Source: Dissophora ornata (Eukaryota > Mortierellomycota > Mortierellomycetes > Mortierellales > Mortierellaceae). From it: DNA of 25,298 nucleotides. Positions 10,695-21,049 of this stretch are shown in pieces (within the stretch, counting starts at the first letter, position 1; each line of letters begins with the position of its first letter). A program made the translations under genes and the position numbers. The stretch spans positions 3,336 to 28,633 of the forward strand of contig MU616978.1 in assembly GCA_025201705.1 (NCBI GenBank). The letters are read 5' to 3'. The notes under the pieces are model-generated. The model saw nothing but the letters and a program-made list of their open reading frames with translations, was not told the DNA's origin and ran no database searches.

Positions 10695-10994
10695 GGAGGA
10701 GTTCCCTGTTTCGGCCTTTTCTTATTATTCTATGAACTTTGATTCTCCTACATCCACCACACTTGCTCGTTCCTCACCTATAAAAAACGGTGTATTGTCT
10801 CCCTTCTCCTTCCTTTTTTTCATTCAAGTAATCCTAAACTTGACTCCTCGTTCGTCACTTGTCCGACCTTCAAGCAATACCCCATCCTCTCCGCCTTCTT
10901 CACGTCTATCCTGTCCCTACTTCCATCCCATTTGATACCTTCTTTACTTGTATTCGCCAGTTCTCCATAGACTACTTCTTCAACCAAACACACC
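10695..10994 (+). promoter_or_regulatory. Promoter / CT-rich 5' leader of the Avt3-like gene with TATA box
   Basis: TATAAAAAA at 10779-10787 is followed by about 200 bp of pyrimidine-rich sequence ending in CAAACACACC just before the ATG at 10995. The TATA-like element plus CT-rich leader is consistent with a core promoter. The exact transcription start is unknown. Confidence 0.5.
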
Positions 10995-12993
10995 ATGAGT
11001 GCTTCAGATCCGCGCGATGGAACACATGTTGATGCTGCTGTTGAAAATCCTACAATTCAGCTGCAGTCGCAGCGTGGTCGGACTCAATTCCTGAACCCTT
11101 CGACCAATAGCTCTAACCACAACACCACACTCCCACCTATCCATTCCAATCCTGGTTCCAGAGCCAACTCCCGCACCAGACATCCACCTTCAAGGCCTGG
11201 ATCCCGTCCTGCCTCACGTCCCGTGTCATGGCTCGCCCAGACCAGCTCCGAGTACGCCAATATGTTTGAAAATTACGGAGGCCATGGTTCCCACGACGTC
11301 ACGGACATGGAGGAGGAGGATGTCGTCTCAATGGCCGAGAAGGGCGCCCCAGCGCTGTCCAGCTCATCTGTAGGCCCCAAGAGCTCGAGAGCACCCTCCT
11401 ACATCGAGCCCTCGAATGAAAAGCTAGTTGTTCCCGGTTCGAATCGGCCAAGCATGACGGCGGCAAATCACCATTTTCCCCAGACTGCAACGATGATCCA
11501 CGAAGATATGATAACCGACAGCTTAAATGATCAGTCGTTAGACGGACCCCCCCTGCGCGGCACTGTCACACCGTGGAAGGCCAGTTTACTGCTTGCAAAG
11601 GCATTTGTGGGTACTGGAGTATTATTCCTGCCCAAGGCGTTCATGAATGGAGGTAAGATTCTTGTAGTGTTGCCATTTGTTCCAAAGTGTTATAGAGCTA
11701 TCTCGATCCATCCTTCTGTCGTGACTAAATAACATATTTCGGATATTTCTTTTCCGCTTTAGGCATTGTTTTCTCGTGCGTGACGCTGGTCGTTGTCGCC
11801 ATTGTGTGCTGCATTGCTTTCCTGATGCTGGTCAAAGTGCGTCTTGTCGTCCGCGAATCCTTCCAAGATATTGGGTTGATTTTGTTTGGCAAGTACATGC
11901 GCCTTGCCGTGCTCCTCTCCGTGGCGCTCTCCCAGATCGGTTTCTGCTGTGCATATTTGATCTTTGTCTCGCAGAACATCGATGCTGTCGTTCAAACGTT
12001 CACGAGATGCACGTTCCATGGGATCTCGCAGAAGTACTATATTCTCCTGATTCTCGTGGTCCTGATCCCCTTGGTCCTGATCCGCCGAATGTCCATCCTC
12101 TCGTTGCCCAGTATGCTGGCCAACCTTTTCATCGTCTTTGGAATCACCTACCTGTGGTACTTCAGTATTCACAGCCTGGCTACCAACGGCATTGGTCCCG
12201 ACATTGTCTTGTTCAACCGTGATGACTTTGCTCTTTTTATTGGAACTGCGGTGTTCAGCTTCGAAGGCGTGGGTTTAAGTAAGTTGTCTCTCCCATTCTA
12301 CGTCGGACTTTTTTGAATATCGTTGACTTGTATATGAAGAGAGAAGCATACTCATCCCAAATCGTCTGATCTATAGTTGTCCCTATCACCGAGTCCATGG
12401 CCGAGCCCGAAAAGTTCCCCCGCGTTCTCGCCATGACCATTACGGTCGTTGCTCTGATCTTCATGAGTGTTGGAGCCCTCTGCTACTCTGCTTTTGGCAG
12501 CAACATCCAGACCATTGTCATTCTGAACCTGCCCATCACGTCTGGTTGGACCATCACTGTCGAGATCCTGTACTCGCTCGCCATTATCCTTTCTATCCCC
12601 CTGATGTTGTCCCCCGCCTCTCGCATCATCGAGCATGGTTTTTTTGGCACAAAATCTGGCGGCCTGAGTTTTAAGGTCAAGATGATGAAAAACGCCGTTC
12701 GTATCGTCCTGATCTGTGTTTGCGCCGTAGTTAGTTTTGCGATCGGAAGTGCCAACCTGGACAAGTTTGTGTCGTTCGTGGGATCGGTGGCGTGCATGCC
12801 CCTTTGCTTCATCTTCCCAGCCATGTTCCACTACAAGGCCTGCGCAAAGACCCTGCGGGCCAAGATCTTGGATGTTATCTTGGGCGTGGTCGGCATTGCC
12901 GCCATGATCTTTACCCTGTATATCACGATCCGGAGCTGGGTCGTTGCGGCTGCTCCTGATGCAGAGCTGGACCGATGCTCTGCTTTTGCATGA
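10995..12993 (+). CDS. AVT3: AAAP-family vacuolar amino-acid exporter, Avt3/Avt4-like
   Basis: Three exons (10995-11652, 11763-12278, 12377-12993) join in phase to give 596 aa. The first ~190 residues are a disordered cytosolic tail rich in Ser, Pro and Arg (repeated RPGSR/RPASR-like units) with an acidic MEEED patch. The core begins at about 192 with PWKASLLLAKAFVGTGVLFLPKAF, the very conserved first helix of the Avt3/Avt4 (SLC36-like) branch. It continues with FQDIGLILFGKYMR, SQIGFCCAYLIFVSQN, FSFEGVGLIVPITESM and GSVACMPLCFIFPAMFH. In yeasts these proteins export neutral amino acids from the vacuole, and their N-terminal tails are regulatory. That role is inferred here from family membership. 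Introns of 110 and 98 nt have GTAAGA and GTAAGT donors. The bystin gene follows in the same direction 275 bp downstream. Confidence 0.92.
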
Positions 12994-13071
12994 AGTCCTT
13001 TTCTACGTCAGTATACACTTCAACCCCACTCCCCTCTCCACATTCGCCCTTGTATAGTATGAAAACGCGTG

Positions 13072-13077
13072 AATAAA
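13072..13077 (+). terminator. Polyadenylation signal AATAAA (Avt3-like gene)
   Basis: AATAAA lies 79 nt after the stop at 12993, inside an A-rich run with further AATAATAA elements. Position and context fit a fungal 3' end. Confidence 0.55.
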
Positions 13078-13152
13078 AAATAATAATAAAAAGAATGCGG
13101 CGACTGCTTCTTAAAATCACATGACTAGTAAAAGCGTAGAAGTAAACAAAAC

Positions 13153-13171
13153 TTTTTTTTTTTTTTTTTTT
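13153..13171 (+). promoter_or_regulatory. T19 tract in the bystin promoter
   Basis: A 19-T homopolymer sits 98 bp upstream of the bystin start, in a 275-bp gap between two same-direction genes, followed by a pyrimidine-rich leader. Long poly(dA:dT) tracts are known to exclude nucleosomes in fungal promoters, so a promoter role is a reasonable inference. Confidence 0.5.
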
Positions 13172-13268
13172 GAAAGGCACTCCCATTGCTCGCAGCCTCG
13201 TCTCCTTCAAACTCAACCTTTCCATCCCTCTCCATTCATTCACCCCTCGGGAATAACAGACAAATATC

Positions 13269-14972
13269 ATGGGAAAGGACCAATTTTCACGACCAAGTGC
13301 CAAGGCACCTCGCCATGATCCCCTCCATGTCCAGCTTATGGGTCCTTCTGAGAACGACCCTCTCCCCCAGGGCAAGCAGCCTAGGGCCAAGACTGTCAGA
13401 AACGAGCGCAAGAACAGACCTGACGCTGTACGTTCTCTCCCATATCTTCTTTCAGAGCTTCATATACTATGTCATGGACAGAACTACGAATACATACCAC
13501 TCAGCACCTTACAATTGCTAACACATACCCTATCACCATTTTTTTTTAAATTCGTCCTGATAGAACTTTGTGGATGCAAAGCTTTCGAGAAAGATTCTCT
13601 CGATTGCACAGGAGCAGCAGGATGAGATTAGAAGGGAGGAGCGTGGTGGCCTCTCCTCAGATGATGAGGATGAGGAAGAGAACACATTTGGCAAGAAGGC
13701 TGTATCCTCAGGACCCAACAAGAGCTTTATCCCCGCCATTGGAGACAGTGACGATGAGGATTCTGATGCAGAGGATGGCGAAGATTTCGGAACGTTCGAC
13801 GAGATCGAGATTGATCAGCGGGACGCAGAGTTGTTGGCAAAGTTCATGCCTGCCGCACCCAGGGAGAAGAAGACACTGGCTGACTTGATCATGGAGAAGA
13901 TTAACGCCCAAAACGCCGCCAATGCCGCCGCAGCGGCCGCTGCCGCTGGTGATGTGGTCGTTCCAGGGTCAGAAATGAAGAAGGGGCCTCTGGACTCGGT
14001 CATGGACTATGCAGACGATGATGAGACTGGCGATAACAGGCCCATGCCCATGGGATTGAGCCCCAAGGTCGTTGAGGTCTACTCCAAGGTCGGCCTGCTG
14101 TTGTCTCGTTACAAATCTGGCAAGTTGCCCAAGGCTTTCAAGATCATTCCTTCGTTGCAGAACTGGGAGGAGATCCTGTACATTACCGCTCCTGAGAACT
14201 GGACCGTCCATGCAACGTACCAGGCAACCAGGATTTTTACCTCGAACTTGAAGGAAAAGCAGGCACACAAATTCTTCAGCTTGGTGCTGTTGGACAAGAT
14301 CCGGGACGACATTGGAGAGAGCAAGAAGTTGAACTACCACTTGTATATGGCTTTGAAAAAGTCGCTCTACAAGAGCAAGGCCTTCTTCAAGGGAATCTTG
14401 TTCCCACTCTGCGAATCCGGCACCTGCACGCTCAAGGAGGCTGCTATTGTCGGATCTGTCATCACCAAAGTTAGTATACCTGTCTTGCACTCTGCTGCCG
14501 CTCTCCTGCGACTGGCTGACATGGAGTACACTGGTAAGCATCACCACTGCTTTTCGCAAACACATGCATGATAATGGAACCCTCCCCCCATGTTTGCGGC
14601 ATGATTCTAACATCTCATTTGCACTTTATCAATGTCGTTCTTTCAGGACCCAACTCTCTCTTCATTCGTGTATTATTGGACAAGAAATATGCCCTGCCTT
14701 ACAAGGTCATTGATGCATTGGTGGACCACTTCTTGAGATTCAAGATGGACCCAAGGCCAATGCCCGTGCTCTGGCACCAGTCCTTCTTGATCTTTGCTCA
14801 GCGTTACAAGTCCGATATCACACCCGACCAGAAGCAGGCATTGCTCGACCTCTTGCGCTTCAAATCCCACGAGGGCATCACGCCCGAGATCAGGAGGGAG
14901 CTGATGAACAGCGTAGCTCGTGGAGAGATGTTACCCGAGCCTACGGACGACGATATGTTGATGGACATTTAA
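13269..14972 (+). CDS. ENP1: Bystin / Enp1, 40S ribosomal subunit assembly factor
   Basis: Exons 13269-13427, 13564-14533 and 14647-14972 join in phase to give 484 aa. The bystin domain fills the C-terminal two thirds: TLADLIMEKI, GLSPKVVEVYSKVG, YKSGKLPKAFKIIPSLQNWE, MYQATRIF-like TYQATRIFTSNLKEKQA, LNYHLYMALKKSLYK, PLCESGTCTLKEA, LLDKKYALPYKVIDALV and LPVLWHQ-like MPVLWHQSFL are all near-identical to the family. Enp1 binds the pre-40S particle in nucleus and cytoplasm and is needed for 20S pre-rRNA maturation. The N-terminal third carries two acidic Ser/Asp/Glu tracts (SSDDEDEEE and a second near residue 115), likely CK2 sites, and an Ala-rich run at about 174-181. Length is close to fungal Enp1. 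The first exon encodes a basic N-terminus. Introns are 136 and 113 nt. Identification is firm. Confidence 0.96.
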
Positions 14973-15061
14973 AAAGAGTAAACACTCTTCTCCCTCTTCC
15001 CTCATTTTTCACCCTCTTCATTGATCTCTCATTATTACTCTGCATTTGTTCTCATATATAA

Positions 15062-15067
15062 AATAAA
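15062..15067 (+). terminator. Polyadenylation signal AATAAA (bystin gene)
   Basis: AATAAA lies 90 nt past the bystin stop at 14972, in an A-rich stretch between the two convergent genes. Confidence 0.5.
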
Positions 15068-15119
15068 AAAAAGTAATATAAACAATACGTACTCTGTGCT
15101 TGATGATGTGATAAACGCC

Positions 15120-15125
15120 TTTATT
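15120..15125 (-). terminator. Polyadenylation signal AATAAA, minus strand (PIG-L gene)
   Basis: TTTATT on the plus strand reads AATAAA on the minus strand 31 nt after the PIG-L stop at 15156. The signals of the two convergent genes are only about 55 bp apart, so their 3' ends may overlap. Confidence 0.5.
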
Positions 15126-15155
15126 CTCACTTTGCATTTTTATTCGAGCGATGCG

Positions 15156-16487
15156 TTACATAACTCGCCTAAGCTCATTGATAGACATGTATCTAGAAAA
15201 GACGACATACAGCTTTCGGAACCACACCATCTGGGACTCGTGCTTCTCCATCGCGCCCTTGGCCTGGGCAATAGCCTTAGGCGAGCTCACAAACAGCAAC
15301 TCTCGGGGTCTGATGATCGACCTGTCAGCATTGTAGTTGGAACCGCCAGCCACGGATGTCGTATTGCCAGTACTGATCCATTGCGAGATCGAGGGCGCCA
15401 TGGGCATGAGAGCCTCTGTCATAACCATCGTGATGGGGAGATCCAAGACCGATGCGTATTTGCGAAGAAGTGAGATGGATTTGAGGACGTAGCACGACTT
15501 GACAGGGGTGCGCTCCTTGAATGTTTGGATGAAATAGCTGATTCCGTTGATTTGTTTCCGATTTGTTTTGCGCAATGGAAGAGAGATCAGCGTTAGAAAT
15601 GTTGTATTACGCAATCTACATATCCTGAAGCTGTGAAATAGGAGTCTTACGTCAATCCGACATAGCAAGCAACATGGTTGATGTGGCTAGAGACACCTCT
15701 GTCATCGAAGGTGATGATCTAATGCGCGTAAAAAGTATGGGACGGGTAAATGAGTATCCGTATTGAGCCGTCCATGTTGCAACTTCATGAGCGCCGCAAA
15801 CAATTGAGGATTCCGGGCAATGTCTTCCGATGCTTACAGTCTCAATGTTGTGTTTCTTGGCATACAAGTTCATCTGATCGCCGACCAAAGAAGGGTCCCA
15901 GAGTTCTTTGGGTCCGTCCTTGAGCTCCCTAAGAGTCGCAGCGGAAAACATAATAAAGAAAATGAGTGCTCGATTGCTGCAGATCGGACTCGACAAAGGT
16001 TGTTGTGTTTGTTATGTCATGGTTCTTTTTGATCCAAATTGCGACATACTCTCGCTCCAAGATCGTGACATGGCTCTCGCGGATACCGAAGGACTTGCAG
16101 CTGGCAACCAACTCCTTCTTTCTCGTCTCCCCAATTCCATCATGGTTTCCTAAACAATGGATCAGTGAAAACAAACCAAAAACGAGCGGATCAGAGAGCT
16201 GTCCCCCTCCCCCCTCGACCCGATCGACCAATTTTGACCAGCTAGCTCCCACGTTTATGTCTCTTTTTCTTACCGCTGGACATGCACAAGACTCTGACGG
16301 TGTTTCCGTGCTCCGGTCGGGTCAGTTCTGCAAGGGTCGGGCCAAAGAACATGACTTCATCATCCGGATGCGCAATGACGAGCACGATGCTCGTCTGAGT
16401 CAATGGTGTCTTTAGATACCTTCCCTGGAAGAAGGCATAGGCACAGACTGTCGTTAGCACAAGGGCGTAGAATGCGTACAGCAGCAT
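15156..16487 (-). CDS. GPI12: PIG-L / Gpi12, N-acetylglucosaminyl-phosphatidylinositol de-N-acetylase
   Basis: Minus-strand exons 16487-16274, 16149-16050, 15928-15838, 15718-15651 and 15537-15156 join in phase to give 284 aa. The enzyme removes acetate from GlcNAc-PI, the second step of GPI-anchor synthesis, on the cytosolic face of the ER. Seen here: an N-terminal membrane helix (about residues 3-20), the metal-binding AHPDDE (39-44) followed by MFFGPTL, the GETRKKEL motif, TFDDRGVSSHINH (138-150) with the second His pair, SLLRKYASVLDLP, and the C-terminal FRKLYVVFSRYMSIN. All match animal and yeast PIG-L. Compared with mammalian PIG-L there is an extra ~35-residue segment between the DLP motif and the C-terminal helix. 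Four introns of 113-124 nt have GT donors; intron 4 shows a CTAAC-type branch motif. It converges on bystin, with stops 183 bp apart. Confidence 0.95.
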
Positions 16488-16885
16488 TTCGTTGCGATTA
16501 ATAAAGAGTGAGAGAAGATGGGGGAGAAGTGAACGTCGTCCAAACGCCGTGAAATATTAAAAAAAAAGTCCCTCATACGCTTCGTTGCACATGGAACAAT
16601 GTTCCACAACGACAGCTTAGTCCTGGTGGATCTGCAAAGCCACACCGTCGCGTCGCTCGCATTTATTTGTTCATGCAATTGAGGATATTCACCTGCCTGT
16701 TGCACAAACTCTCGAGCTGTTTCAGCACCCCCAAGCGCTGCTCTTCCAGGACATGAAGGCGGACGGATCATAATTCGTAATGAGATATCGTTGAAAATGC
16801 CTTTAATTGCCTGAAAACAGGATGCTAGTTCAATATTTTGGACCGGGTATTGTAGATCTATGTACAGTTTTTTTTCCCCCTCTGT
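16488..16885. other. PIG-L upstream region and 3' region of the ThrE-type gene
   Basis: These 398 bp separate two minus-strand genes. The right-hand part (16800-16885) is the 3' flank of the ThrE-type gene and the left-hand part is the PIG-L promoter. No separate gene is supported; frames on the minus strand here lack protein character. Confidence 0.45.
16802..16807 (-). terminator. Possible polyadenylation signal ATTAAA, minus strand (ThrE-type gene)
   Basis: Minus-strand ATTAAA lies 79 nt downstream of the stop at 16886, a plausible variant poly(A) signal. Confidence 0.35.
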
Positions 16886-19789
16886 TTAAAATGTCATCTG
16901 TGCTGAACGCGTTTTGCCCATCGGGTATACCACTAGTGCCGAGGCAAACAGGCCGACACTGATCGCGATCGCAGTGATCACCATCTGTATCGCAAAGTTG
17001 ATACCTCCCGTCATATCGTCCGTAAACATCGACATGGCACCCTTTAAACCCATGCTGCCCGGCACCAAAAAGAAGACCGCGCAGACGACCGCCTGAAAGC
17101 TGAGTTGCTTTGTCCACCGTTGGTAAATATTGCCAAGGAGTCCGATTGCAAACGCTGCCAGCGCAGATGATACATCCGTCGTGGCCCCTGCATAGGTTGA
17201 ACAGACATAACTGACGACGAACCCGACAATTGACAGGACTGTGGCCAGGGGCCATTGGCGTGGGTGGGCCTTGAGCCAGATATTGAGCGAGATGGCAAAG
17301 AGCGGCACAAAGAGAATGTTCCATTTGGGATCCAGCGGCGGAGCTGAGCATTGGTTCGGGCCGCTGTCAGTACTCGTGTGGTCAAACAACGTCCAGATCG
17401 AGGCCCCAATCGTGAGGCCATAGCCGAGCAGCAGCGAAAAGATGACGGCGAAGAACAACCGGACCGACCCTGAGATGATGTGTCGGGAGCTGAGCTCCAA
17501 GATTGCGCAAGTAATAGTATAACCAGGCAGAAGGATGACGATGCCTGCCAGCTTGACTGCGCTCTGGCAGACATTGCTGTGCTGCAGGGCCTCAGCTACA
17601 AACGCAACAACGAGCGACATGGTGACATCGCAGATATGAGCGTAACTTGGAACCTTTTCCGACAGCCATACCATCAGGCCGACAGCGCCTCCTATAAGGA
17701 AGGATACACCGGCGTCGATCCAGGATCCCTTGAAGAACATCGGTGCCGTACAGAATGAGGCCGTAGCGTAGGCCAGGATAGTCAGCCATCGAGGATTGAC
17801 ATCCTTTTCGGTATTGATGGCGTCCAGCTTCATGATGGCCTCCTCGACAGGCATGGACGAGTGAGTGACCATCTTATGGACCTTATGAACGAGTGCACAC
17901 TTGTACATATCCAGACCGGCAGAAACCTTCAGCAGATGAGTTTCGGACGTGTGGGTCTCGTAATCTGTAAATGCAACAATCATGACATTGGGCAAGTAGA
18001 CGCACTGCACGTTGAGCTCGAGCGCCTTAGCAGAGTGATCGATTGCATCCTCCAGTCTGTGGGATGGCGAACCATACTTGATCATCGCCTTTGCTAGCCG
18101 GAGAATATAGTCTTGGCGCTCGAGAATATCTGCGACAGCCATCGTGATGCGCATTTGCTCCTCGTTCGACAGCGACCCTCTGCGAGTGGCACTTCCACTA
18201 GAGCCTGCACCAAAACCAAAGAATCCTCCATTTGGTGAATTTTCACCAGAAAGAGATCCGCGGCGCGAGGCGCTAGGCGATTGAAATGGCGAGTTCATTG
18301 CCGAGAAGGGTTGCGCAAAGTAGCTGTCAAACTGCATCGACAGCGGGCGGCTGTTGCGGTTAGGTTGGAAGTTGGACAGACCAATGCTCGTGCCCTGCGT
18401 AGGGAGGGTCTCAGGCAAGGGTGGATAGGTACCAAAGACGGATTTGGTGGTCAGGGAGGCAGTCGAGTGGTTGGCTGAGCGGTTATAGAAAGCTGACGAT
18501 TTTGCTTTCTTTTCCTTCTTTTCCTTAGGTCGCGACCCATGCTGCTGTAGCAAGAACAGAGATGACACCTTATCAATAAACTGCTCCGAAGGTCCTGCAC
18601 CCCAGGAGAGTTTATGTTTTTCAAGCACACATACCTTGTGATGACGTTTGCTGCTTTGAAGCTTTAGCAGGTTACTCAACACGCCAGCTTTTGATGGTTG
18701 TCGAGACAGATCAGTGGTGGCGATGTTGGTCGTGGGATTAGGGCGACCTTGTTGTGAATTCATTGATGCATCCCGATTAAATATCCTTGACATCCTATTG
18801 CTGGCCTTCTTCTTGTTCTTGCTTTCCAGGAGCTCCTGTTCTAGGACCCCTGTGGATGGTGCCAACGTTATCTCCGATCCTCCAATCCCATGTGTCAACG
18901 CCGTACTTAGACCTGCTCTCTCCGGATCCAGAAGATCAACAACCACCGTAGGGGACTTGCTGATTCCAGTCCTTTGCGGTGGAGTTCCTGGCGGCGCTGA
19001 AGTAGAGGATGATGCTGTTGAATTCCTCATGGTGATGGGGCCATCTCCTCCTTCATCCTGACCTTCGCCTTCGTCTTCATCCTCTTCCTCCCTGCCTTGG
19101 CTTTCAACAAGGTCGGACAGAGCGCGCTGCAAGGACATGACATGACTCTCAGTCGAGCTGGTGCCCCCAGGACTCGTCACCATTATCTCTGGCTCTGCTA
19201 CTTGCAGATGATCAGCAGAGTACGACCGTCGAGTGAAAGCCGGCTCAAGTGTCTGAATACGAGGGGTCTGAGGCGGAAGAACAATCGTGATAGAGGGTCG
19301 ATGTACTGATGTCGAAGATCCAGGCGCTGAACCCATAGAGTAGAGGTGATGCTGGGATCGTTGATAGGCGGCGTTAAGGAAATAATTACGCAAGCCGCTG
19401 GGAGGCGTACCAGGGGGAGAACTCGATGCACTGCTAGTTCCAAATCTGCCAGGGTAGTGAGGGTGATGATGACCGCCATTGCCATGATTGCTGTTGGTAG
19501 TCGTTGGGGTATAATTCCCACTCATCCTGCTAGGGATTGGAGGCGTGAAGCGAGGAATGGAGGGGTATTTGGAAGGCTGGCTCGAGGTTGCGGAGTAGTG
19601 GACGGACGAGGGCAGAGGGAGAGTTTGATGATTGCGCTCAATGTTGAATTGAGTCTGGTCTTCGGTTTGACGGGGTGTTGATGAGCCGGACGTTAGTGGA
19701 GTAGAGGAGGTGTCCTGTTGTGGGTCCAGTGTCGGTGAAGGCGTTTGATGTGGGCGACCGTCCTGGCTCGATGACCTTGCATGTGTCAT
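16886..19789 (-). CDS. ThrE-family (DUF1212 / Prm10-like) multi-pass membrane protein
   Basis: The 967-codon minus-strand frame starts at an ATG with A at -3 (TAACATGA). The C-terminal ~420 residues fit the ThrE threonine/serine exporter family, known in fungi as pheromone-regulated membrane protein 10-like. There is a soluble segment (LERQDYILRLAKAMIKYGSPSHRLE, SAGLDMYKC), then ~10 hydrophobic segments from about residue 665, including GSWIDAGVSFLIGGAVG, GIVILLPGYTITCAILEL (typical first-half signature) and VFFLVPGSMGLKGAMSM (second-half counterpart). The first ~540 residues are low-complexity, rich in Ser/Pro/Thr/Gly with acidic and Lys-rich patches. Transport of small amino acids is the bacterial family role; the fungal substrate is unknown. 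Residues 386-415 are probably a 90-nt in-frame intron (18634-18545: GTATGT donor, GCTACAG acceptor), which would leave 937 aa. Family call firm, function uncertain. Confidence 0.88.
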   Translation of the reverse strand: MTHARSSSQDGRPHQTPSPTLDPQQDTSSTPLTSGSSTPRQTEDQTQFNIERNHQTLPLPSSVHYSATSSQPSKYPSIPRFTPPIPSRMSGNYTPTTTNSNHGNGGHHHPHYPGRFGTSSASSSPPGTPPSGLRNYFLNAAYQRSQHHLYSMGSAPGSSTSVHRPSITIVLPPQTPRIQTLEPAFTRRSYSADHLQVAEPEIMVTSPGGTSSTESHVMSLQRALSDLVESQGREEEDEDEGEGQDEGGDGPITMRNSTASSSTSAPPGTPPQRTGISKSPTVVVDLLDPERAGLSTALTHGIGGSEITLAPSTGVLEQELLESKNKKKASNRMSRIFNRDASMNSQQGRPNPTTNIATTDLSRQPSKAGVLSNLLKLQSSKRHHKVCVLEKHKLSWGAGPSEQFIDKVSSLFLLQQHGSRPKEKKEKKAKSSAFYNRSANHSTASLTTKSVFGTYPPLPETLPTQGTSIGLSNFQPNRNSRPLSMQFDSYFAQPFSAMNSPFQSPSASRRGSLSGENSPNGGFFGFGAGSSGSATRRGSLSNEEQMRITMAVADILERQDYILRLAKAMIKYGSPSHRLEDAIDHSAKALELNVQCVYLPNVMIVAFTDYETHTSETHLLKVSAGLDMYKCALVHKVHKMVTHSSMPVEEAIMKLDAINTEKDVNPRWLTILAYATASFCTAPMFFKGSWIDAGVSFLIGGAVGLMVWLSEKVPSYAHICDVTMSLVVAFVAEALQHSNVCQSAVKLAGIVILLPGYTITCAILELSSRHIISGSVRLFFAVIFSLLLGYGLTIGASIWTLFDHTSTDSGPNQCSAPPLDPKWNILFVPLFAISLNIWLKAHPRQWPLATVLSIVGFVVSYVCSTYAGATTDVSSALAAFAIGLLGNIYQRWTKQLSFQAVVCAVFFLVPGSMGLKGAMSMFTDDMTGGINFAIQMVITAIAISVGLFASALVVYPMGKTRSAQMTF

Positions 19790-20240
19790 GTTAGAAAAAG
19801 AAGTGAAAGTGTCGGTAAAGCAAAGGTGATAGTGGTGCCTGGGCTGTAAATGTGGGAGGGACGTCTGTTTGGGGACAGAGTCGTGGTCTGTTCACTGTTT
19901 GTTTGTTCCACAAAATGGATAATGCAGGCAACGTGAATAGTCGAGGGAGGGAAACAAACCGAGTACGGTCTGCAGCACAACTGCAACAGAGTGTTGGATC
20001 GAATTTTTAGGAGCGGCGGAAAATAATTGGCAATCACGAATGGGGAGGGAAGAGAAGTAGGAAAAAAAATAAAGAGGGGACGGCATATGTTTATATACAG
20101 ATCTGACTAGGACTGGGTATCGGCGATGGCGGGAAAGAGGTTCGATCGAGCCAGCAATGACAGCCGTTGTGTCAAACGGCGCTTCGGGCGAGAGGGATGG
20201 TTGGTCAGATCCAGAGTCTCGCATTCCCTTTTGAGTGATG
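19790..20240 (-). promoter_or_regulatory. Promoter / 5' leader of the ThrE-type gene
   Basis: On the minus strand a TATATAAA element (20097-20090) lies about 300 bp upstream of the ATG. It is followed by a pyrimidine-rich leader with a T8 run (around 20061-20070). This agrees with the layout of other genes in the window. The transcription start is not known. Confidence 0.5.
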
Positions 20241-20250
20241 GCGTTACGTT

Positions 20251-20273
20251 TCTCCTATTCTAAGAATAAGAGA
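20251..20273. repeat. 11-bp near-perfect inverted repeat
   Basis: TCTCCTATTCT and AGAATAAGAGA flank one A, with a single mismatch. It lies about 460 bp upstream of the ThrE-type ATG, near the far end of its presumed promoter. It could be a binding site for a dimeric regulator; chance is possible. Confidence 0.55.
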
Positions 20274-21004
20274 GATCAATTCATTCGCTTTACGCAATTG
20301 CTTCCACCAAGTGCGTTTCGTTTTATACGCATCCGCCCACGCTCCTGACCAAACAGCATATACTCGTTGATCTAAGTGGCGGTTACTGTACTCAACATGA
20401 CGCATATCGCCATTTCCGCTGAGGGACGGCTACATCAAGTCAATCAAATGGCAACTGCATGTTACATGAACCCTCACTATCTAGATGGCATGATGTTAAA
20501 TATTGGCGTGCTCGATTTTCTCCTTTGTTGCTGTATCATGCCGTGTTCGGAAGTCGAACAATCAGCATCGTGGAATGTATTTGCGCTTTGACAGGAAGAC
20601 AGGTTCCGCGTTCTGGAAGGGAAGAATGAGTGGGAGTTGAATATACATCGAAGAGGAGTTTCAAATGTACAAATTTGAGTGAAAAGCCCTTTTTACAAAG
20701 AGTCGCACCATTCTGGACCACTCAGCGGTGCTCCCCAGCGACGATCGGGCCTTATTCTGTATGAACTCAAGGGTCCTTACATTGAACTAACACTGACTCT
20801 TGCCCCTATGCTCGATTCCCGTTATCCATGCTTTTCAGACCCCACCTTTTAGCGTACAAAGCGCCGACCAGATACAGGACCAATCAGTGAGTGGTGCAAT
20901 GGGTGCACTCACCCGCAACGGTATCACACTTAGGTTTGCAAGGCTGATATGCCCACTGCTCGTTTCTGTAAAAATGGATTTATCGTTTTCGTTGTACAAA
21001 ACAC

Positions 21005-21049
21005 ACCATTGTTCCATCCACGTACATGATGTACTGATGGAACATTGGT
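21005..21049. repeat. 45-nt hairpin-forming inverted repeat
   Basis: The outer arms ACCA/TGGT and TGTTCCATC/GATGGAACA enclose an inner GTACAT/ATGTAC pair, giving about 19 base pairs interrupted only by one T-T mismatch and a small 3/1 internal loop. It sits in sequence with no gene. Possible roles are a small-RNA precursor, a remnant of a miniature transposon terminus, or a transcript 3'-end structure. None is demonstrated. Confidence 0.7.

Noticed and set aside
19940..20240. tRNA-like GGTTCGA element near 20140
   Set aside because: No acceptor stem, anticodon arm or D-arm could be built around it.
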